This document shows positions 1 through 4,057 of a DNA stretch of 8,513 bases, piece by piece (within the stretch, counting starts at the first letter, position 1; each line of letters begins with the position of its first letter). The stretch spans positions 1 through 8,513 of the forward strand of contig JBBQKI010000057.1 in NCBI GenBank assembly GCA_038326725.1. The letters run 5' to 3'. This stretch comes from JBBQKI01 sp038326725. Its GTDB lineage: Bacteria > Bacteroidota > Bacteroidia > Flavobacteriales > Flavobacteriaceae. The translations under genes and the position numbers were made by a program. The notes under the pieces are model-generated. The model was not told where the DNA came from. It did no database searches and saw nothing but the letters and a program-made list of their open reading frames with translations.

Positions 1-1
1 A

Positions 2-421
2 TTAAATTATAATGCTGGAGAGTTGGATGATTTTGAAATAATATCCGACAATCTTATCACCGTAGAAAGAGGGTCATCAGCTGTAGCAGAAGATGTAAAC
101 TACAATGCTATTGCAGTTTACATTGGCTCAAACAGCACAGGCTTATATTTTGACTCTAATAGCAATATTTTGGGGGTAAGTGATAATGCAATAAACAGCT
201 TTGTTTATTACCCAAACCCAACCAGTAACATCCTTACAATAAAAGCATCTGCTTCAATAAACAATGTGGCAATATATAACCTTTTGGGCCAAGAAGTACT
301 GTCACAAAAACTGGATGCACTTTCTTCAGAGATTAATGTTAGCGGTCTTTCCAGTGGTACGTACATTATGAAAGTTGCCATTGGCAGCGAAACAGGAAGC
401 TATAAAATCATCAAAAATTAA
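2..421 (+). CDS. Secreted protein with C-terminal T9SS type A sorting domain (5' end outside window)
   Basis: This is the last part of a longer gene. The frame is open to the first bases of the window (it reads LNYNAGELDDF before the TTG at 23), so the TTG is not a convincing start and the gene is partial. About the last 75 residues match the type A sorting domain (Por secretion tail): a YPNPTSN motif near the start of the domain, then VAIYNLLGQEV, then GLSSGTYIMKV, ending in a basic strand YKIIKN. In the family this beta-sandwich tail takes the protein through the outer membrane by T9SS and is usually cleaved there. The visible residues upstream are acidic and Asn/Ser-rich, as expected for a surface or extracellular beta protein, but no catalytic domain can be named. 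A hairpin terminator follows the stop codon at about 50 bp. The function of the cargo part is unknown from this window. Confidence 0.88.
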   Translation, partial: LNYNAGELDDFEIISDNLITVERGSSAVAEDVNYNAIAVYIGSNSTGLYFDSNSNILGVSDNAINSFVYYPNPTSNILTIKASASINNVAIYNLLGQEVLSQKLDALSSEINVSGLSSGTYIMKVAIGSETGSYKIIKN

Positions 422-473
422 ATTCTAGAGATATAATATAAATTGAATGTAGAAAAAAGTGTTGTTTTAAATT

Positions 474-504
474 AAAAGGTGTCCTCGATGGACACCTTTT
501 TTTT
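474..504 (+). terminator. Intrinsic terminator, probably bidirectional, between convergent genes
   Basis: An 11-bp perfect stem is formed by 474-484 (AAAAGGTGTCC) and 490-500 (GGACACCTTTT), with a 5-base loop TCGAT. The T tract runs from 497 to 504. It lies between the type A sorting-domain gene (stop at 421, plus) and the YfiT-like gene (stop at 544, minus). Read on the minus strand the stem is followed by TTTTAATTT, so it can plausibly stop both transcripts. Confidence 0.9.
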
Positions 505-543
505 ACTAAAAAATTTTTTGAATCTGATTTTGATGGAATGAAA

Positions 544-1065
544 CTATATTAAAGCATTTTTAATATGCGAATAATGGTGCATACTGTGCCAAGCGTACAT
601 TAATGCAATGGTTTTAAGGGATTTTTCTTCTTTGGTTATGTTATGTATATAGGTTCGTTCCCACTGTTCCTCTGTCATTGTTTGAAGGATATTCACCAAT
701 TTATGGTGTATCACTTCAATATGCAGTAAGGACCAAACAATAGGCGCATTTTTATAATCGTACATTTCTGCCCACGCTTTTTCGTCATACGCTTTTATAG
801 ACGGGTTATTTTCTGTGAGCGCCCACCGAAACCGAATGTAGGCATGATTGTGACTGTCTGCAATGTGATGTACCAACTGCCGAACCGTCCAGCTATTTTC
901 CCTATAAGTTTTGTTAAAGGCAGTTTCATCCAGATTATGTACCAATAATTTCAATTGTTCCGGAAACAGTTGAAGTATTTCAATTGTTTCTTTAAGATGG
1001 CTCCCGGTAATTTCCGAGAGTGGTTTAAATTTCCCGATGGGATATTTTAGTTTTTCAATATCCAT
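544..1065 (-). CDS. YfiT/BstA-like DinB-superfamily metal-dependent transferase or hydrolase
   Basis: The 173-residue protein is the size of the YfiT family and has its layout: the N-terminal segment YPIGKF, an ENSWTVRQLVHHIADSH helix, RFRWALTE, and the C-terminal AWHSMHHYSHI helix. His67, His160 and His164 sit where the three metal-binding histidines of the DinB fold are expected, and as I recall they fall at the same numbers in Bacillus subtilis YfiT. Family members are four-helix metal proteins; B. subtilis YfiT (BstA) acts as a bacillithiol S-transferase, and many Bacteroidota make bacillithiol, so that role is plausible but not shown here. The start is the ATG at 1065-1063: it gives the family N-terminus MDIEKLKYPIGKF. 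The frame stays open upstream to an ATG at 1188, but those 41 extra codons only translate tandem-repeat DNA. No signal peptide, so cytosolic. It lies 139 bp downstream of the isomerase gene on the same strand and converges on the terminator at 474-504. Confidence 0.85.
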   Translation of the reverse strand: MDIEKLKYPIGKFKPLSEITGSHLKETIEILQLFPEQLKLLVHNLDETAFNKTYRENSWTVRQLVHHIADSHNHAYIRFRWALTENNPSIKAYDEKAWAEMYDYKNAPIVWSLLHIEVIHHKLVNILQTMTEEQWERTYIHNITKEEKSLKTIALMYAWHSMHHYSHIKNALI

Positions 1066-1067
1066 AA

Positions 1068-1091
1068 GTGAATACGTGAATAAGTGAATAC
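1068..1091. repeat. Short tandem array, 3 x 8 bp, at the start codon of the YfiT-like gene
   Basis: Three units stand in exact register on the plus strand: GTGAATAC, GTGAATAA, GTGAATAC. Only two bases separate the array from the ATG of the YfiT-like gene (minus strand), so on the transcript it forms the last 26 bases of the leader. No Shine-Dalgarno sequence is present there. Confidence 0.8.
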
Positions 1092-1160
1092 ATAAATTTG
1101 TGGAATGAACGATTTCCGTAAATTTATAATTATAATGAAATCCCATTTCGCAATTCCTAA

Positions 1161-1202
1161 TGCCTACTGCATACTGCATACTGCCCACTGCACAGTGCCT
1201 AC
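1161..1202. repeat. Short tandem array, 6 x 7 bp, just after the isomerase stop codon
   Basis: Six 7-bp units follow each other without a gap: TGCCTAC, TGCATAC, TGCATAC, TGCCCAC, TGCACAG, TGCCTAC. A weaker seventh unit, TTCCTAA, may precede them at 1154-1160. The array ends 2 bp from the isomerase stop codon (1205-1207, minus strand). It has no spacer/repeat organisation, so it is not a CRISPR array, and its units do not pair with one another to form a useful terminator stem. Confidence 0.85.
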
Positions 1203-1204
1203 CG

Positions 1205-2137
1205 TTATTTCACCCCCATCAATTCCACATCAAAAACTAGGGTAGCATTCGGAGGAATAACGCCCCCAGCACCATCGCTTCCATACGCCAAATCGGACGG
1301 GATTACGAAACGGGCTTTGTCGCCAACCTCCAAAAGTTGGATTCCTTCATCCCACCCCGCAATTACCTGACCTTTACCTAGGGGAAAGTCAATCGGGTTT
1401 CCGCGTTTGTAAGAAGAATCAAATACTTCGCCATCGCTCAACATGCCTTTGTAATGTACCGAAACGACATTACCTTTTTCAGCTTTTTTGCCATCGCCTT
1501 TTTGAATGATTTTATATCGAAGTCCGCTTTCGGTAACTTCAAAACCTTGAGACAGTTCGCCAATCAATTCCTGTTGATCCTTTTTTGCGGCGGCTTCGCG
1601 TTCTACCTTTGCGCCGGTGAATTTCCTAAAACTTTCAACTGCGTTCCATTTTTCAGCATCTTCACCCACCCTAACTATTTCCATTTTTTGGATGGAATCG
1701 CCCTGTGAAATTGCATCCACAACGCTTTGTCCTTCCACCACTTTTCCAAAAACGGTGTGGTTGTTATCCAGCCAAGGCGTGGCAACATGGGTTATAAAAA
1801 ACTGGCTGCCGTTGGTTCCCGGACCGGCATTTGCCATTGATAAAATACCAGGGGAGTCATGAGTGAGTTCTGGATGAAACTCATCTTCAAAATTATATCC
1901 CGGTCCGCCGGAGCCCGTGCCATTAGGATCGCCACCCTGCACCATGAAATTTGGGATTACCCGGTGAAACTTCAAGCCATCGTAATAGGGTTTGCCTTGT
2001 GGAATGGCTTTGTTTTCAAGATTGCCTTCGGCCAAGGCAACAAAATTGCCGACAGTTCCCGGGGTTTTTTCATAAGTAAGCTCAATCAGGATTTCTCCTT
2101 TTTCAGTGGTTATTTTTGCGTAAATTCCGTTTTTCAT
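1205..2137 (-). CDS. Dual-domain peptidyl-prolyl isomerase (cyclophilin + FKBP)
   Basis: The 310-residue protein joins two unrelated prolyl-isomerase folds. Residues about 5-158 are a cyclophilin domain with FHRVIPNFMVQGGDP (57-71; Arg59 corresponds to the catalytic Arg, Phe64 and Gln67 to pocket residues), SMANAGPGTNGSQFFIT (100-116), and WLDNNHTVFGKV (122-133; Trp122 is the usual cyclosporin-site Trp). A charged, Lys/Glu/Ala-rich linker spans about 160-200. Residues about 205-310 are an FKBP domain with VHYKGML (Tyr229), GEVFDSS (Phe239, Asp240), GQVIAGWDEG (Val258, Ile259, Trp262) and AYG (Tyr285), so its binding pocket also looks complete. Such cyclophilin-first fusions are known as dual-family immunophilins and occur in flavobacteria. 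There is no signal peptide, which suggests a cytosolic folding helper for nascent or stressed proteins. The ATG at 2137-2135 is preceded by 14 A residues. The gene is divergent from the ABC transporter genes. Confidence 0.95.
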   Translation of the reverse strand: MKNGIYAKITTEKGEILIELTYEKTPGTVGNFVALAEGNLENKAIPQGKPYYDGLKFHRVIPNFMVQGGDPNGTGSGGPGYNFEDEFHPELTHDSPGILSMANAGPGTNGSQFFITHVATPWLDNNHTVFGKVVEGQSVVDAISQGDSIQKMEIVRVGEDAEKWNAVESFRKFTGAKVEREAAAKKDQQELIGELSQGFEVTESGLRYKIIQKGDGKKAEKGNVVSVHYKGMLSDGEVFDSSYKRGNPIDFPLGKGQVIAGWDEGIQLLEVGDKARFVIPSDLAYGSDGAGGVIPPNATLVFDVELMGVK

Positions 2138-2151
2138 TTTTTTTTTTTTTT
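2137..2151. repeat. 15-bp T/A homopolymer touching the isomerase start codon
   Basis: Fifteen T residues in a row on the plus strand. On the coding strand of the isomerase this is 14 A residues followed by the A of its ATG. An A-rich site just before the ATG suits Bacteroidota, which initiate mostly without Shine-Dalgarno pairing. A run this long is also prone to slippage in replication and to sequencing error. Confidence 0.9.
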
Positions 2152-2166
2152 GAAATGTAAAAATAC

Positions 2167-2201
2167 GAATTCTGAATTCAGGATTCTAAATTCAGAATTG
2201 A
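2167..2201. repeat. Short tandem array, 5 x 7 bp, with a perfect 11-bp inverted repeat
   Basis: Five contiguous 7-bp units: GAATTCT, GAATTCA, GGATTCT, AAATTCA, GAATTGA. Within it, 2168-2178 (AATTCTGAATT) and 2189-2199 (AATTCAGAATT) are perfect reverse complements separated by 10 bp. The array lies in the 121-bp spacer between the divergent isomerase and ABC genes. Neither side of the stem is followed by a T tract in the transcribed sense, so it does not look like a terminator. It could be an operator or a leader hairpin. Confidence 0.8.
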
Positions 2202-2202
2202 A

Positions 2203-2235
2203 AAAATGTAACAAACCCTTTTATTAACCGTCAAA
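2203..2235 (-). promoter_or_regulatory. Candidate Bacteroidota-type promoter for the isomerase gene
   Basis: On the minus strand TTTG (2235-2232) is followed after 21 bases by TACATTTT (2210-2203). This matches the Bacteroidota -33 TTTG and -7 TAnnTTTG pattern except for the last base. Transcription would begin near 2197, giving a leader of about 60 bases that contains most of the 7-bp array and the poly-A run. No comparable site was found on the plus strand for the ABC genes. The call rests only on consensus matching in A+T-rich DNA. Confidence 0.35.
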
Positions 2236-2258
2236 CGAACAATAAAACAAAACTCCCA

Positions 2259-3155
2259 GTGAACACCATCCTCACTTTAGAAAACCTCAGTAAAAAATTC
2301 GGCAGTTTAACGGCCGTAAACAACCTGTCTTTCAGTATTGAAAAAGGCAATGTTTATGGCATCCTCGGGCCAAACGGTAGCGGGAAATCCACCACTTTAG
2401 GGATCGTTTTAAACGTGGTCAACAAAACTTCGGGCGATTTCCGTTGGTTCGGCGGTACTGTTACCACCCACGATGCGTTAAGAAAAGTGGGCGCCATAAT
2501 CGAGCATCCCAATTTTTACCCTTACATGACCGCAGTCCAAAACCTTGAACTTGTATGTAAAATAAAGGAAGTGCCTTCAGAAAAAATTGAAGAAAAACTG
2601 GAGCTGGTGGGCTTGTTGGAACGTAAAAACAGCAAGTTCAGCACTTTTTCACTGGGCATGAAACAACGGCTTGCCATTGCTTCGGCCCTTTTGAATGACC
2701 CCGAAATCCTAATTCTTGACGAGCCAACCAATGGTTTGGATCCGCAGGGAATACATCAAATCCGGGAAATCATCCGAAAAATTGCTTCGCAGGGAACCAC
2801 CATTTTACTGGCTTCACACCTCTTGGACGAAGTTGAAAAGGTTTGCTCGCATGTGGTTATTTTAAGAAAAGGGGTGAGTTTATATTCCGGCAGCGTGGAC
2901 GGGATGAACGCCAGCCACGGGTTTTTAACGCTTCAAAGCAAGGATTTGACCGCGCTGGAAAATGCGATGGACGGCCATCCGTCTTTCGGGAAAATGAAAC
3001 GCGAGGGCGATTCGCTCATTGTTTATTTAAACTCGCCCATGGATGCTTCAGAAGTGAACCGATTTCTTTTTGAAAAGGGAATTTCAGTTTCGCACCTCGT
3101 AAAACGCAAGGAAAGCCTTGAAGAACAATTCCTTGAACTAACCAAACAAAACTAA
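2259..3155 (+). CDS. ABC transporter ATP-binding protein (BcrA/LanF-like exporter ATPase)
   Basis: The 298-residue ATPase powers the permease encoded 5 bp downstream. All nucleotide-binding motifs are present: Walker A GPNGSGKST-type (38-45), signature SLGMKQ (131-136), Walker B LILDEP (151-156), D-loop GLD (159-161) and switch His187. At the Q-loop position the sequence reads IIEHPNFYPYMT, with Glu82 in place of the usual Gln. This E-loop is a known trait of lantibiotic-immunity (LanF) and related BcrA-type ATPases. After about residue 215 there is a C-terminal extension ending KRKESLEEQFLELTKQN, typical of the type. The start is the GTG at 2259: no in-frame ATG lies upstream in the spacer, and it gives the expected N-terminus MNTILTLENLSKKFG. 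The substrate is unknown. A peptide, an antimicrobial or a lipid-linked compound would suit the family, but no biosynthetic or sensor-kinase gene is adjacent. Confidence 0.93.
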   Translation: MNTILTLENLSKKFGSLTAVNNLSFSIEKGNVYGILGPNGSGKSTTLGIVLNVVNKTSGDFRWFGGTVTTHDALRKVGAIIEHPNFYPYMTAVQNLELVCKIKEVPSEKIEEKLELVGLLERKNSKFSTFSLGMKQRLAIASALLNDPEILILDEPTNGLDPQGIHQIREIIRKIASQGTTILLASHLLDEVEKVCSHVVILRKGVSLYSGSVDGMNASHGFLTLQSKDLTALENAMDGHPSFGKMKREGDSLIVYLNSPMDASEVNRFLFEKGISVSHLVKRKESLEEQFLELTKQN

Positions 3156-3160
3156 CCGCC

Positions 3161-3997
3161 ATGCTCCGATTGCTTTCCATAGAACTTCATAAACTTCGTT
3201 ATAACCGCTCGGCAAAGGTAATTTCGATCATCTATTTTGTGCTGATTACATTTATCGCCCTTATCGCTTCCATAGAATTTTCCTTTGGCGATTTCAACTT
3301 CCGAGTGGCGGACCAAGGGATTTTCAATTTCCCATATATCTGGCATTTCAATACGTACATTGCCGCAATCTTAAAACTTTTCCTCGCCATCGTAATCGTC
3401 TCGATGATGGCCAACGAATACAGCTATCGAACATTAAAGCAAAACCTGATCGATGGCTTGAGCAAAAAGGAAGTGGTGCTTTCAAAATTCCTTACCGTAC
3501 TTCTGTTTTCGGTGATTTCCACTGTTTTTATATTTATAGTTTCCCTGATTTTAGGATTGGTTTTTTCAGATTATAATGAAGTGGGCATCATTTTCACCGA
3601 CCTCGAATATTTGCTCGCATATTTCATAAAACTGGTCGCTTTCTTTTCATTCTGCCTGTTCCTTGGGGTTTTGGTGAAGCGTTCCGCCTTTGCGCTCGGG
3701 TTTTTGATAGTGTGGCAAATTATTGAATCCGTTGTTTGGGGACTGATGAAATGGACTTTTTTCCGAGACAGTCTTGTGGCTGAAAACGTCTCCCAATTTT
3801 TTCCATTGGCAGCCATGTCCAACCTTATCAAGGAACCTTTTAGCCGCTTGGGTGCGGTACAATCCGCCGCCACGCAATTGGGTGAAAGTTTTACAAAAAC
3901 ATATGAAGTTCAGATACTGACCATTTGCATCGTTTTGGCTTGGACTTTCCTTTTTGTTTATGGCACTTATGCCATTTTAAAGAAAAGGGATTTGTAA
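3161..3997 (+). CDS. ABC-2 type transporter permease, six membrane segments
   Basis: The 278-residue inner-membrane protein is the likely partner of the ATPase just upstream; only CCGCC separates TAA from ATG, so the two are almost certainly co-transcribed and translationally coupled. Six hydrophobic segments are visible at about 20-38, 62-83, 109-136, 148-172, 176-196 and 250-272. Between the second and third lies NEYSYRTLKQNLIDGLSKKEVVLSK (86-109 region), the cytoplasmic coupling segment typical of ABC-2 permeases such as BcrB and NatB. The extended loop between segments five and six (about 197-249) would be periplasmic. There is no signal peptide beyond the first membrane segment. The pair would make a half-size exporter working as a 2+2 complex. 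The transported compound cannot be read from the sequence. Confidence 0.9.
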   Translation: MLRLLSIELHKLRYNRSAKVISIIYFVLITFIALIASIEFSFGDFNFRVADQGIFNFPYIWHFNTYIAAILKLFLAIVIVSMMANEYSYRTLKQNLIDGLSKKEVVLSKFLTVLLFSVISTVFIFIVSLILGLVFSDYNEVGIIFTDLEYLLAYFIKLVAFFSFCLFLGVLVKRSAFALGFLIVWQIIESVVWGLMKWTFFRDSLVAENVSQFFPLAAMSNLIKEPFSRLGAVQSAATQLGESFTKTYEVQILTICIVLAWTFLFVYGTYAILKKRDL

Positions 3998-4057
3998 ACC
4001 CTCATATTCTATTTTTCAACACATATAATTCTTATATTTAGCAGTCAAACCACCAAA

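Noticed and set aside
1119..1153. A minus-strand promoter (TAAATTTA with TTG at 1153-1151) for the YfiT-like gene
   Set aside because: The last base of the -7 box is wrong and the 24-base spacing is too long to be convincing.
1066..1188. A 41-codon N-terminal extension of the YfiT-like protein, from an ATG at 1188
   Set aside because: It is largely a translation of the tandem arrays, has no family resemblance, and the ATG at 1065 gives the expected YfiT N-terminus and a length of 173 residues.
1068..1202. The tandem arrays as a small CRISPR array
   Set aside because: Units are 7-8 bp and contiguous; there are no 20-40 bp repeats and no unique spacers, and no cas gene is present.
2137..2151. 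The T run as an intrinsic terminator on the plus strand
   Set aside because: No stable stem precedes it and no plus-strand gene ends there; it is the A-rich leader of the divergent isomerase gene.
1454..2227. Three plus-strand open frames opposite the isomerase gene
   Set aside because: They are antisense to a protein with two complete conserved domains and show no family motifs themselves.
2259..3997. Naming the ABC pair as bacitracin or lantibiotic resistance genes
   Set aside because: The E-loop and signature support a family resemblance only; no regulator, peptide gene or other context fixes the substrate.
4033..4040. TATATTTA as a -7 box for the secreted repeat protein gene
   Set aside because: It matches the Bacteroidota -7 pattern at all but the last base, but no TTTG or TTG lies at a proper distance upstream, and such matches are frequent in A+T-rich spacers.
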